This document shows positions 34,461-44,526 of a DNA stretch of 64,000 bases, piece by piece. The translations under genes and the position numbers were made by a program. Under the pieces are notes generated by a model. That model saw only the letters and a program-made list of their open reading frames with translations, was not told the DNA's origin and did no database searches. How positions within the stretch are numbered: the stretch's first letter is position 1; every line of letters starts with the position of its first letter. Source of the stretch: Sinorhizobium sp. 6-70 (GTDB lineage: Bacteria; Pseudomonadota; Alphaproteobacteria; Rhizobiales; Rhizobiaceae); NCBI RefSeq assembly GCF_030124375.1, contig NZ_JASKLS010000006.1, positions 62,001 to 126,000 of the forward strand, read 5' to 3'.

Positions 34461-37109
34461 ATGCGGACAAATACGGGCCAGACCATTCATCTGGAAGACT
34501 ACCGGCCGACCGACTTCGTTCTTGAGAGAGTGGATCTGACCTTCGAGCTCGACCCGCGGGAAACAAAGGTCGAAGCGCGCCTCATTTTCCACCGGCGCGA
34601 GGGTGTGAGCCCGGCGGCGCCGCTGGTCCTGGACGGCGACGAATTGCGCATGACCGGCCTGCTGCTCGATCAGGTGGAAATATCGCCAACGCTCTTTGAG
34701 GCCACGGACGACACGTTGACGATCCACGGGCTGCCGGAGACGGCTCCTTTCGAGGTCACGGTAACCACCTTGCTCTCGCCCGAGACCAACACCAAGTTGA
34801 TGGGCCTCTACCGCACCAACAACGTTTACTGCACCCAGTGCGAGGCGGAAGGTTTCCGCCGCATCACCTATTTCCCCGACCGCCCGGATGTGCTCGCCGT
34901 CTACACGGTCAACATCATCGCCGACAAGGCAACAGCACCACTGCTGCTCTCGAACGGCAACCACCTCGGCGGCGCCGACATGGGCGACGGCCGCCATTTT
35001 GCCGCCTGGTTCGATCCGCACCCGAAGCCGAGCTATCTTTTTGCGCTGGTCGCCGGCGACCTCGGCGTCGTGGAAGATACGTTTACCACGGCCTCCGGTC
35101 GTAAGGTCGCGCTCCGGATCTATGTCGAGCATGGCAAGGAGGCTGGCGCCTCCTACGCGATGGACGCATTGAAGCGTTCGATGAAGTGGGACGAGCAGGT
35201 TTTCAACCGCGAATACGACCTCGACATCTTCATGATCGTCGCGGTCTCCGACTTCAATATGGGCGCCATGGAGAACAAAGGGCTCAACGTCTTCAACGAC
35301 AAGTACGTGCTCGCGGACCCGGAAACTGCGACGGACGCGGACTATGCCAATATCGAAGCGATCATCGCGCACGAATATTTCCACAACTGGACGGGCAACC
35401 GCATCACCTGCCGCGACTGGTTCCAGCTCTGCCTCAAGGAAGGCCTGACCGTCTACCGCGACCACGAGTTTTCAGCGGACATGCGTTCGCGCGCCGTCAA
35501 ACGCATCGCCGAGGTGCGTCACCTCAAGTCGGAGCAGTTTCCGGAGGATGCCGGCCCCCTCGCCCATCCGGTCCGACCGACGAAATATCGTGAAATCAAC
35601 AACTTCTACACGACAACCGTCTACGAGAAGGGCTCCGAGGTGACGCGGATGATCGCCACCATCCTCGGCCGCGACCTCTTCAAGAAAGGCATGGATCTCT
35701 ATTTCGACCGCCACGATGGCCAGGCGGTGACGATCGAAGATTTCGTCGCCTGCTTCGAGGATGCCAGCGGGCGCAACCTCAAGCAATTTTCGCTCTGGTA
35801 TCACCAAGCGGGAACACCGCTCGTCACAGCTTCCGGATCCTACGATGCGGAAAAGCAGACATTCTCGCTCTCGCTTGAGCAGACCGTGCCCCCGACGCCG
35901 GGGCAAAGCAGCAAGGAACCGATGCATATTCCGCTGCGGCACGGACTCTTGCTGGCGGATGGCAGCGAAGCGAAAGCCGCGACGGTTTCCGGCGCCGACA
36001 TCACGGAAGATGTCATCCATCTGACCAGCCGCAAGCAGACGGTTTTGTTCACCGGCATTCCGTCGCGCCCCGTGCCCTCCTTGAACCGCGGGTTCTCGGC
36101 GCCGATCAACCTCCATATCGAACAGAGCGCCGAGGATCGCGCGCTGATCGCGCGCCACGAGATCGACCTCTTTGCCCGCTGGCAGGCGCTGAATGCCATT
36201 GCGCTCGACAATCTCGTTGCGGCGACCGCGCAGGTACGCAACGGCCAACCAGTTACCTGCGACATCGCCCTCGTGAACGGCCTGATTGCTGCGGCGGCGG
36301 ATGATCGGCTGGAGCCGGCGTTCCGCTCGCAGGCCCTAGCGCTGCCGAGCGAATCCGACATCGCCCGCGAAATCGGCAGCGACAACGACCCGGATGCCAT
36401 TCACGCCGGCCGTCAACAGATACTGGCCGGTGTCGCCGCAGCTGGACGGGATACGTTCACCCGACTGGCGGACGACATGGCATCGTCAGGCCTCTTCAGC
36501 CCGGACGCCACCAGTGCCGGTCGGCGGGCGTTGCGCAACAGCGCTCTTTCCTTCCTCGTCTATGGTGACACGGGCCCGGAAAGGGCGGCGGAGGCAGTCC
36601 GTGCTGCCAACAACATGACCGATCTCAGCCTCGCGCTGACCTTGCTTGCACATCGGTTCTCGGACGCGAACGAGACGGCCGAGGCGCTCGCTGCATTCAA
36701 GCAGCGCTTTGCGAGCAACGCCCTCGTCATCGACAAATGGTTTGCGATCCAGGCGACGATTCCCGGCTCCGAGACCCTCGATCGCGTCAAGACGCTGATG
36801 TCCGACCCGCTGTTCAACGGCAACAACCCAAACCGTGTCCGCTCGCTCGTCGGAACCTTCGCCTTCTCCAACCCGACCGGCTTCAATCGGGCCGATGGCG
36901 AAGGCTATCGCTTCCTCGCGCGGCAAATTCTCGACATCGATCCGCGCAATCCGCAGCTCGCGGCGCGCATTCTGACGTCGATGCGCTCCTGGCGTTCGCT
37001 GGAGGGAGTTCGCGCCGATCATGCCCGCAACGCGCTTACGGAGATCGCCGGCGCAGCCAACCTCTCCGCGGACGTCAGCGATATCGTCGATCGCATGCTG
37101 GAGGCCTGA
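34461..37109 (+). CDS. pepN: Aminopeptidase N (M1 family)
   Basis: The 882-residue zinc metallopeptidase has the exopeptidase motif GAMENKGLNVF and the zinc site H304-E305-x-x-H308 with third ligand E327 (HEYFHNWTGNR; LKEGLTVYRD), matching E. coli PepN with a small offset. The C-terminal superhelical domain closes the cavity. It removes N-terminal residues from short peptides in the cytoplasm. Start ATG 34461 (MRTNTGQTIHLEDY) follows the family; the frame continues 32 codons upstream without homology. It is monocistronic. Confidence 0.96.
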   Translation: MRTNTGQTIHLEDYRPTDFVLERVDLTFELDPRETKVEARLIFHRREGVSPAAPLVLDGDELRMTGLLLDQVEISPTLFEATDDTLTIHGLPETAPFEVTVTTLLSPETNTKLMGLYRTNNVYCTQCEAEGFRRITYFPDRPDVLAVYTVNIIADKATAPLLLSNGNHLGGADMGDGRHFAAWFDPHPKPSYLFALVAGDLGVVEDTFTTASGRKVALRIYVEHGKEAGASYAMDALKRSMKWDEQVFNREYDLDIFMIVAVSDFNMGAMENKGLNVFNDKYVLADPETATDADYANIEAIIAHEYFHNWTGNRITCRDWFQLCLKEGLTVYRDHEFSADMRSRAVKRIAEVRHLKSEQFPEDAGPLAHPVRPTKYREINNFYTTTVYEKGSEVTRMIATILGRDLFKKGMDLYFDRHDGQAVTIEDFVACFEDASGRNLKQFSLWYHQAGTPLVTASGSYDAEKQTFSLSLEQTVPPTPGQSSKEPMHIPLRHGLLLADGSEAKAATVSGADITEDVIHLTSRKQTVLFTGIPSRPVPSLNRGFSAPINLHIEQSAEDRALIARHEIDLFARWQALNAIALDNLVAATAQVRNGQPVTCDIALVNGLIAAAADDRLEPAFRSQALALPSESDIAREIGSDNDPDAIHAGRQQILAGVAAAGRDTFTRLADDMASSGLFSPDATSAGRRALRNSALSFLVYGDTGPERAAEAVRAANNMTDLSLALTLLAHRFSDANETAEALAAFKQRFASNALVIDKWFAIQATIPGSETLDRVKTLMSDPLFNGNNPNRVRSLVGTFAFSNPTGFNRADGEGYRFLARQILDIDPRNPQLAARILTSMRSWRSLEGVRADHARNALTEIAGAANLSADVSDIVDRMLEA

Positions 37110-37186
37110 TAGCCCTCCCCTCATCGCAGCTCATGGCGGCTTTGGCTCGAATCGGGCCAACGCCGCCATGAACGATTCCAATGAAT

Positions 37187-37460
37187 TAGAGCCTTTCATG
37201 GCTAAGTGGAAACATTCTGCCGGAGCAGATTTTCGTCAGGGCAGAGGCGATTGGCGAGCGTCGTACCCGCACGTACGGCCGAGGCGATCGCCTCTGATCC
37301 TGGCGGAAAGATGCCCGGCCCTTCGGGTTGGCTGAAGCGGGCGGCCTGCTTCCTCGGCCGGCTTGGCCGTATGCGTTGGCTACGACGCGCGCCAGCCGAG
37401 CAAACATTCCGCTCCGCTTGCGCCAACAGAATTCTTTCCACTTAGCCATGAAAGGCTCTA
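37187..37460. repeat. 274-bp element with perfect 26-bp terminal inverted repeats
   Basis: The left end (TAGAGCCTTTCATGGCTAAG, continuing to 37212) and right end (37435-37460) are perfect reverse complements over 26 bp. The interior is GC-rich with further internal palindromes (GAGGCGATCGCCTC near 37296). Open frames inside are on both strands and look accidental. This is a non-autonomous, MITE-like element or a longer rhizobial intergenic mosaic element (RIME2 class, from memory). Confidence 0.85.
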
Positions 37461-37532
37461 AAGCTCATCTCACAGGAACGACCGAAGCCGTGATGACAAA
37501 TCGGCCTGTGATTTTCCAACGATGAGAATTGG

Positions 37533-37547
37533 TTAAGAAATCTTTAC
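37533..37547. promoter_or_regulatory. Candidate CtrA box upstream of pleC
   Basis: TTAA-N7-TTAC, followed by CAT, is close to the alphaproteobacterial CtrA motif TTAA-N7-TTAA. It lies about 177-191 bp before the pleC ATG. Confidence 0.45.
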
Positions 37548-37566
37548 CATTCCCTCTGGACAAGGC

Positions 37567-37618
37567 GAATCGCCCTGTGATTCATTGAGTCAGATTCGGG
37601 CGAGCGGCGCGCCGAATC
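37567..37618. promoter_or_regulatory. Cluster of five GANTC (CcrM) methylation sites upstream of pleC
   Basis: GAATC 37567, GATTC 37579, GAGTC 37587, GATTC 37593 and GAATC 37614 fall within 52 bp. The last two form the arms of an inverted repeat (GATTCGG / CCGAATC). One site per 256 bp is expected by chance. Confidence 0.7.
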
Positions 37619-37723
37619 ACTGAGGCAGCCAATCTTCGGCCAATGCTGGGGCGGCTGATGTCTCAGGCCTAGAGGATCAGGCGTCTTCGGCACATTCATT
37701 GGGAATGCGGGACGCTTTCGAGG

Positions 37724-40066
37724 ATGACAAGATTGGGAAAGATGGCGGACGCGCGACGGGGAAGCGCAGCCGACGGGCGGTTGCGACTCAAGTTTCCAGG
37801 CCTTTCCAGCCTGGAACGGGAGTTCATTGAGCAGGCAAAGCTGTTTGCCGAGCCTGCATCGCAGCGGCTCGCGAGCGCCGAGCCCATTCTCAAACGCTCC
37901 ATTCCCGTCCTGATCATCGCTTTCCTGATTATCGTGGCCATTTCCCGCATGTCAGGCATCATGGGCGAACACGCCCGGATGGAGGGCAGTTCCCGCCAGG
38001 CTGTCAACCTCGCGGCGGCTGCCGCCGCAGCCGCCTTCCAGGTTGATGGCGCGACACTTTTCGCCGACGGCCGGCGATGGGAGGCCGAACAGCGGCTCGG
38101 CGAATATCTTCCCGCGGGCACGCTCGACGGCGGCATGTTTCTGCTGACCGTCCGCAAGGACGGACGGATCTTCGCAAGCACGCCGGAGGGCGTTCACTTC
38201 ATCGGACGCACGCTGGCATCGCTCGCTCCCGACCTCGCCACGCTGCAGTATTACGGTGAACGATCGAGCGTCGTGGAGACGTCAATCGGCGACGTCAACC
38301 ACCTTGTTGCCTTGACACAGCTCCCCGAAGCCGCCGGCGTCATTCTGGCGGCAATACCGATCGCTGAACTCGAAACGGCGTGGCGCGACGAAGTTTCGCT
38401 CAATGTCACCCTGTTTGCAGGCATCTCGGCGATCCTGCTCGTCGTGCTCTATGCCTATTACATCCAGGCAAACCGCGCCCGCGATGCCGATGCCGTTTTC
38501 GCCGAATCGAACTTGCGCGTCGAAACCGCGCTCTCGCGCGGCCGCTGCGGCCTGTGGGATTTCGACCTCGCCAACCGGCGGCTGTTCTGGTCGCGGTCGA
38601 TGTACGAGATGCTCGGCATGCGAGGCGACAGCAGCGTGCTGTCCTTCGGCGACGCTGCGCGGTTGATGCATCCGGAGGAGCGCGGCATTTACAGCGTGGC
38701 GCGGGCGATCGCCCGCGATAATGCGCGCCAGATCGACCAGGTGTTCCGGATGCGCCATGCCGACGGCCATTACGTGTGGCTGCGCGCGCGTGCCCAGGTC
38801 ATTCGCACCGCCTCCGGCCGCACGCACCTGATCGGCATCGCCATGGACGTCACCGAGCAGCACCGCCTTGCCCAGCGCTATGCGGAAGCGGATCAGCGTC
38901 TGGCCGACGCCATCGAGTGCACCTCGGAGGCCTTCGTACTCTGGGACAAGCATGACCGCCTGGTCATGTGCAACACCCACTATCAACAGGCCTATCAATT
39001 GCCGGATCACGTGCTCGTGCCCGGCACTGAGCGGACAGTCGTCCATGCTGCCGCGGCACGGCCGGTCGTCGAGCGGCGGGTCGCCGATCCGGATCGCAGC
39101 AATCACTCGCAGACGAGTGAGGTGCAGCTCGCCGACGAGCGATGGCTCCAGATCAACGAACGCCGCACCCGCGATGGCGGTCTGGTTTCTGTCGGCACCG
39201 ACATCACGCTGCTCAAGCGCCACCAGGTGCGCCTGCGCGAGTCCGAACGTCGGCTCATGGCAACGATCGGAGACCTTTCGGCATCACGCATCACGCTGGA
39301 ACAGCAGAAGGCGGAGCTTTCGGTCGCCAATTCCAACTACCAGGCGGAAAAGGAGCGGGCAGAAGCCGCAAACCGGGCCAAGTCCGAGTTTCTGGCGAAT
39401 ATGTCGCATGAATTGCGCACACCGCTGAACGCCATTCTCGGCTTTTCGGAAATCCTGCAGAACCAGATGTTCGGTCCGCTCGGGTCGGAGAAATACCACG
39501 AATATTCGCGCGACATCTACGAAAGCGGCAAACACCTGCTCAACGTCATCAACGACATTCTCGACATGTCGAAGATCGAGGCAGGCCACATGCGCATCAC
39601 GCGCGAGAAGATCGATCTGGCGCCGCTGATCGAAGAGACGCTTCGCTTCACCACCATTCCAGCCGAGCAGAAGAACATCCGCGTCGTTCAGCAGATTTCC
39701 TCGGGCCTCACCATGGTCGCCGACCGGCGCGCGATGAAGCAGGTACTGCTGAACCTGCTGTCAAACGCCGTCAAATTCACCAATGAAGGCGGCCGCATCT
39801 CCTTGAGAGCCCGCAAGGTCACCGGAGCGGTGACGCTGACGATCGCCGATTCCGGCATTGGCATCCCGAGAGACGCATTGCAGAAGATCGGCCAGCCCTT
39901 CGAGCAGGTGCAGAGCCAATACGCCAAGAGCAAGGGCGGTTCCGGCCTCGGGCTTGCGATTTCCCGCTCGCTGACGCGCCTTCACGGCGGAACGATGAAG
40001 ATTCACTCCACCGAAAACGTCGGCACGATCATATCCGTGCGCATCCCCGATCGCGTCGGCGGCTGA
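37724..40066 (+). CDS. pleC: PleC-type membrane sensor histidine kinase/phosphatase
   Basis: The 780-residue protein has two TM helices (about 57-76 and 230-246) around a ~150-residue sensor domain, a first PAS (about 265-390), a second PAS (about 395-500), HisKA with phospho-acceptor H562 (MSHELRTPLNAI) and HATPase_c (NLLSNAVKF; ADSGIGIP; GGSGLGLAIS). The HisKA sequence is that of the PleC/DivJ group that acts on DivK/PleD to set CtrA activity and polarity. Position beside glnE agrees with my memory of S. meliloti pleC. CcrM sites and a CtrA-like box lie upstream. Confidence 0.85.
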   Translation: MTRLGKMADARRGSAADGRLRLKFPGLSSLEREFIEQAKLFAEPASQRLASAEPILKRSIPVLIIAFLIIVAISRMSGIMGEHARMEGSSRQAVNLAAAAAAAAFQVDGATLFADGRRWEAEQRLGEYLPAGTLDGGMFLLTVRKDGRIFASTPEGVHFIGRTLASLAPDLATLQYYGERSSVVETSIGDVNHLVALTQLPEAAGVILAAIPIAELETAWRDEVSLNVTLFAGISAILLVVLYAYYIQANRARDADAVFAESNLRVETALSRGRCGLWDFDLANRRLFWSRSMYEMLGMRGDSSVLSFGDAARLMHPEERGIYSVARAIARDNARQIDQVFRMRHADGHYVWLRARAQVIRTASGRTHLIGIAMDVTEQHRLAQRYAEADQRLADAIECTSEAFVLWDKHDRLVMCNTHYQQAYQLPDHVLVPGTERTVVHAAAARPVVERRVADPDRSNHSQTSEVQLADERWLQINERRTRDGGLVSVGTDITLLKRHQVRLRESERRLMATIGDLSASRITLEQQKAELSVANSNYQAEKERAEAANRAKSEFLANMSHELRTPLNAILGFSEILQNQMFGPLGSEKYHEYSRDIYESGKHLLNVINDILDMSKIEAGHMRITREKIDLAPLIEETLRFTTIPAEQKNIRVVQQISSGLTMVADRRAMKQVLLNLLSNAVKFTNEGGRISLRARKVTGAVTLTIADSGIGIPRDALQKIGQPFEQVQSQYAKSKGGSGLGLAISRSLTRLHGGTMKIHSTENVGTIISVRIPDRVGG

Positions 40067-40129
40067 GCCGCTGCCGCCTTCGTCGGCGCGGCTTCTCGCT
40101 CGAAGGCCCGGAGAGCGTTGCCCGGAAGA

Positions 40130-43093
40130 TCACTGAGCGACAACGGATTGGAAAATCCCGCGAACCGCCTTGGAGAGGCTCCGGATATCCGCCTCGAGGT
40201 GCTTGAGATCCGGATAGTCGCCTGCCCCACAAACGAGATCGACCAGGCCGGCAGGGGCATCCTTCGGATCGAAGTCCCCGTCGATGCAGAGCCGCACGAT
40301 CTGCGAGACTTCGGTGAAAAGCGTCAACGCGTCGACGGCCACCTCCAGATCATTGGCATTCATCATGGCCGCGCCCAGGCTCTTCAACGCCACAAGCGTG
40401 TGCGTACCCGCGGGCGGCGGCGTCACCCCTTTTGCCGGCGCGATCAGCGCAAGGTATTGCGCGACGAACTCGATATCGACGAGACCGCCGGGAATGAGTT
40501 TGAAATCCCAGATGTCATTCGGCGGCTTCTCCTTGTCGATCAGATCGCGCATCTCCTCGACATCCTCGCGGACTTTCCCGATGTCACGCTTCTCGGAAAG
40601 GACCTCGCCGAAAATCGCCTCCGCCTCGCCGATCAGGCTTTCATCGCCGCAGATGCACCTTGCCCGTGTCAGGGCTAGGTGTTCCCAGGTCCAGGCTTCG
40701 GCGCGCTGGTACTTGGCAAAGGCTGTGATGCGGGTTGCAACAGGCCCCTTGTTTCCCGACGGCCGCAAGCGCATGTCGACGTCGTAAAGGATGCCCTCGG
40801 CGGTCGGTGCCGAAAGCGCCGCGATCAGCCTCTGCGTCAGCCGGGTGAAATAGCGCACGTGATCGAGCGGCTTGGCGCCGTCGGACTGCCCCGCTTCGCC
40901 GTCATAGTCGTAGAGCAGGATAAGATCGACATCGGAGCCGGCCGTCAACTCGTGGCTGCCGAGCTTGCCCATGCCGACAACGGCGACCCGCCCCCCGGGG
41001 AAGCGCCCATGCGCCGCGCGGACTTCCTCCATCACCGCATCGAGCGCGGCAGCGATGATGAGGTCGGCGAGGTCGGTGAAGGCGCGCCCTGCCTGGATGC
41101 CGGAAATGGCACCTGTCAAAAGCCTGATGCCGATCAGAAAACGCTGTTCGGCAGCGATGATGCGCAGGCGGTCCAGCACCTCCTCGTAGTGACGGCCACC
41201 GGCAACGAAATTTGCGATTCTCGGTGCGAGATATTCCCGTGTCGGCAGTTCCGCGAGAAGCCCCGGATCCAGCATGCCGTCGAAGACATGAGGTCTTGCG
41301 GCGATGATGTCCGCCAGCCGGGGCGCTGACGACATGATGTTGACGATCAGCGACAGGAGCCTCGGATTGTTGCCGAGCAGCGAGAAAAGCTGGATGCCCG
41401 CCGGCAGGCCGGAGATGAAATGGTCGAACCGCAGCAATGCTTCGTCGGCGCGCCGGCTTTCGCCGAACACGCGCAGCAGTTCCGGCGTCAGCTCGGTCAA
41501 TCGCTCGCGCGCCTCCACCGACTGCGTTGCCCGATAGCGCCCGTAGTGCCATGTGCGGATCGTCCGCGCGATGTCGGACGGGCGTTGGAAGCCAAGCTTC
41601 TTCAGGGTTTCCAGCGTGTCCGGATCGTCCTGTTGTCCAGTGAAGACCAGGTTTCCGGTCTCGGTCGAGAGCTTTGCCTCCTGCTCGAAAAGCTGCGCAT
41701 AGCGCCGTTCGACGGTCCGCAACACACGCGACAGCTCCGTTGAGAAGGAAGCGGCATCCTCGAAACCGAGCATGTAGGCGATCCGCCTGAGCTCTGCCTC
41801 CGTCTCCGGCAGGACGTGCGTCTGTTCATCGCGCACCATCTGGATCCGGTGCTCGACATTACGCAGGAACCAATAGGCCTCGATAAGCTCGTCGGCGGTC
41901 GACTGATCGATCCACCCTGCCTCCACGAGGGCACGCAGCATCGGCTCCGTCGCGCGCAGCCGAAGTTCGGGCATGCGGCCGCCGGCGATCAATTGCTGGG
42001 TCTGGACGAAAAACTCGATCTCGCGGATGCCGCCGCGACCGAGCTTGATGTTGTGACCCTTGACGGCGATTTCGCCATGTCCTTTGTGCGCATGAATCTG
42101 CCGCTTGATCGAATGAATGTCGGCAATGGCCGCATAATCCAGGTATTTGCGGAAGACGAAGGGCGTCAGTTCCTTCACGAAGCGCTCGCCCGCCTCCAGA
42201 TCGCCGGCAACCGGCCGTGCCTTGATGAAGGCGGCGCGCTCCCAGTTCTGTCCCCTGCTCTCGTAGTAGAGCATCGCCGCTTCGATCGAGATTGCGAGCG
42301 GCGTCGAACCCGGATCGGGGCGCAGGCGCAGGTCCGTGCGGAAGACATAGCCGTCGCCCGTCCGTTCCTGCAGGATACGAACCAGCCGCCTCAGCAGCCG
42401 CGCGAAGATATCCGAAGCGTCATCCCGGTCGACGATGATGCCGGACTGCGGATCATAAAAGATGACGAGGTCGATGTCCGAGGAATAGTTGAGTTCGCAC
42501 GCGCCGAGCTTGCCCATCCCGAGAACGACGACCCCGGAGCCGTTGCTCGGCGCCGACGGATCCTTCAGTTTGAACTTGCCGCTTTCATGCGCGCCGAGGA
42601 GCAGATGATCGATCGCGGCGGCGACGGCGGCCGCCGCGAAATCGCTCAACCAGCGCGTGGTTTCCCGGCCGTCGAAAAGCCGCGACAGATCCGCCAGAGC
42701 GACGGCGAAGGCCATCTCGCGTTTTGCTTTGCGAAGTCTGGACATAATCTCAGCGTCCGGCAGTGCGGGCGCCGCTGGCTCGGGTCGCCACGCTGACCGG
42801 GCTGCCTCGATCCGGCGCTTCAGGAATTCAGATAAAGGCGTCGCGAGCAGATCTTCGAGGATTGCCGGATTGCTGCCCGTGTTATCCCGCAGAAACGGAG
42901 AGAGAGCGAGCGCCGAGACGATGAAGTCCTTGAGCGGCGTATTCGACGCCAGCAGATCCGCGATGCGAGCGTGCTCCTTGGCGACATCCTTCAAAACGGA
43001 CAGAGCAGCCTTTGCATCCGCCTGGCTCGTCGGACGGATCGGAACCACCTCGATATCGGACAGACGCCGCTTATCCGTTTCCAGCATCGACAC
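40130..43093 (-). CDS. glnE: Bifunctional glutamine synthetase adenylyltransferase/deadenylase
   Basis: The 987-residue protein has two nucleotidyltransferase domains: the deadenylylase half with GMGKLGACELNYSSDIDLVI (192-211) and the adenylylase half with GMGKLGSHELTAGSDVDLIL near 708-728. These are the GS and DxD motifs of the family. It adenylylates and deadenylylates glutamine synthetase in response to glutamine and PII. The gene converges on pleC with a 63-bp gap and lies 26 bp after the histidine kinase gene upstream, so it may be co-transcribed with it. Start 43093 is used; ATG 43087 is close. Confidence 0.97.
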   Translation of the reverse strand: MSMLETDKRRLSDIEVVPIRPTSQADAKAALSVLKDVAKEHARIADLLASNTPLKDFIVSALALSPFLRDNTGSNPAILEDLLATPLSEFLKRRIEAARSAWRPEPAAPALPDAEIMSRLRKAKREMAFAVALADLSRLFDGRETTRWLSDFAAAAVAAAIDHLLLGAHESGKFKLKDPSAPSNGSGVVVLGMGKLGACELNYSSDIDLVIFYDPQSGIIVDRDDASDIFARLLRRLVRILQERTGDGYVFRTDLRLRPDPGSTPLAISIEAAMLYYESRGQNWERAAFIKARPVAGDLEAGERFVKELTPFVFRKYLDYAAIADIHSIKRQIHAHKGHGEIAVKGHNIKLGRGGIREIEFFVQTQQLIAGGRMPELRLRATEPMLRALVEAGWIDQSTADELIEAYWFLRNVEHRIQMVRDEQTHVLPETEAELRRIAYMLGFEDAASFSTELSRVLRTVERRYAQLFEQEAKLSTETGNLVFTGQQDDPDTLETLKKLGFQRPSDIARTIRTWHYGRYRATQSVEARERLTELTPELLRVFGESRRADEALLRFDHFISGLPAGIQLFSLLGNNPRLLSLIVNIMSSAPRLADIIAARPHVFDGMLDPGLLAELPTREYLAPRIANFVAGGRHYEEVLDRLRIIAAEQRFLIGIRLLTGAISGIQAGRAFTDLADLIIAAALDAVMEEVRAAHGRFPGGRVAVVGMGKLGSHELTAGSDVDLILLYDYDGEAGQSDGAKPLDHVRYFTRLTQRLIAALSAPTAEGILYDVDMRLRPSGNKGPVATRITAFAKYQRAEAWTWEHLALTRARCICGDESLIGEAEAIFGEVLSEKRDIGKVREDVEEMRDLIDKEKPPNDIWDFKLIPGGLVDIEFVAQYLALIAPAKGVTPPPAGTHTLVALKSLGAAMMNANDLEVAVDALTLFTEVSQIVRLCIDGDFDPKDAPAGLVDLVCGAGDYPDLKHLEADIRSLSKAVRGIFQSVVAQ

Positions 43094-43119
43094 ATCCTCC
43101 CTATCTCATGACCGGTCTA

Positions 43120-44526
43120 TCAGGTCGCGCGAGCCGGGAAAACCATGCGAACCGTCAGTCCCTTGCCATCTTTCTCGTCCGGGTCAGTCGCACTGAGCGT
43201 GAGCGAGCCTCGGTGCATCTCCATCACGGCCTCGACGAGCGAGAGGCCAAGACCGGTCCCCGGTTTCGAGCGGCTTTCATCCAGACGAACAAAGCGCTTC
43301 AACACCTCGCGGTACATATCCTCCGGGATGCCGGGGCCGTGATCCGCGACCGTCAGCACCGCCTCATTCCCACTCTTCGTCATCGCCACCCGGATCAGAG
43401 GATTTGAAGCCCCCTCGGCATATTTGATCGCATTGTCCATCAGGTTTCCAAGCGCCTGACCGATCAGTTCGCGATTCCCCGAGACCACCACACCCGGCGG
43501 GACATCCGCTTCCAGTTTCAAGGCCTTGTCTTCGGCCGCGGGCTCGTAAAGCTCGACGCAATCGGCGACGATCTGGGAAAGATCGACATCGCTCATCTCG
43601 GCGACAGCGGAGCCCGCCTCGACCCGGGAGATCATCAAGAGCGCATTGAACGTGCGGATCAACTGGTCAGATTCGGCGATGATTTCCTCGAGCGCGCCAC
43701 TCTGGCTGCCGTCCTCCCTGCTGGAGAGTGCGGCTTCGGCCTTGTTGCGCAGGCGCGTCAGCGGCGTCTTGAGATCGTGGGCGATGTTATCGGAAACCTG
43801 TCTCAGCCCTTCGTTCAACTTCTCGATCCGCCCGAGCATCGCGTTGAGCGATTCCGAAAGCCGATCGAACTCGTCGCCCGAGCCGCTCGTCGGCAGACGC
43901 TGCGAGAGATCACCCGCCATGATCTTCGTGCTGGCCTCGGACATGCGGTCGATGCGCTTCAGGGCGTTGCGACCGATGCCGAACCAGATGACGAGCGCAC
44001 CAAGCCCCATCACACCCAGGGCAACCACCAGCGCCTGGCGCACGAGCACACGGAACTTCTCCGGCTCCTGAAGATCGTGGCCGACAAGAATCCTCAGCCC
44101 ATTGTCGAGCAAAAGAACCTGGGCAAGCGCTACGTGGCTCTCCCCGCGGCTTTCGTCGGTGAACCGCCGGTAGTGGAACGGCTCCGACTTCCAGCCTTCG
44201 TCATCAAGCAGGCCCGGCTGCAGGCCAGCCACGTTGCCCGCGAGGATTTCTCCGCTCGGACCGGCGATCACATAGAGATTGGCGCCCGGCTGGCGTGCCC
44301 GTCGTTCGAGCGAGCGAAGCAGTCCGTTCATGCCGGCGCGCTCGTAGACGGCCTCGATCTGGCTCACTTCGGCGCTGATGGCGTCGCGTGTCTGCTGCTC
44401 GAGCAAGCGCTCGGACATGCCCGTCACGTAGAAGACGAGGAAGATCGCACAGAGGGAAAAGAGAATAAGATAAAGTGCCGAGAGCCTGACTGCCGTCGTT
44501 CTGAACAGAACCCTGAGTTTGCTCAT
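43120..44526 (-). CDS. Sensor histidine kinase, OmpR-partner type
   Basis: The 468-residue protein has two TM helices (about 14-34 and 163-183) enclosing a ~130-residue periplasmic domain, HAMP (about 184-235), HisKA with H250 (DNIAHDLKTPLTRL) and HATPase_c (NLMDNAIKYA; ADHGPGIPED; GTGLGLSLVEAV). It overlaps the response-regulator gene by 4 bp (ATGA), so they are a coupled pair. The signal is unknown; location next to degP on the same strand suggests envelope stress, but this is inference only. Confidence 0.92.
   Translation of the reverse strand: MSKLRVLFRTTAVRLSALYLILFSLCAIFLVFYVTGMSERLLEQQTRDAISAEVSQIEAVYERAGMNGLLRSLERRARQPGANLYVIAGPSGEILAGNVAGLQPGLLDDEGWKSEPFHYRRFTDESRGESHVALAQVLLLDNGLRILVGHDLQEPEKFRVLVRQALVVALGVMGLGALVIWFGIGRNALKRIDRMSEASTKIMAGDLSQRLPTSGSGDEFDRLSESLNAMLGRIEKLNEGLRQVSDNIAHDLKTPLTRLRNKAEAALSSREDGSQSGALEEIIAESDQLIRTFNALLMISRVEAGSAVAEMSDVDLSQIVADCVELYEPAAEDKALKLEADVPPGVVVSGNRELIGQALGNLMDNAIKYAEGASNPLIRVAMTKSGNEAVLTVADHGPGIPEDMYREVLKRFVRLDESRSKPGTGLGLSLVEAVMEMHRGSLTLSATDPDEKDGKGLTVRMVFPARAT

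Noticed and set aside
37202..37449. Open frames on both strands inside the 274-bp inverted-repeat element
   Set aside because: They begin and end in the terminal repeats, mirror each other, and have no homology; the element looks non-coding.
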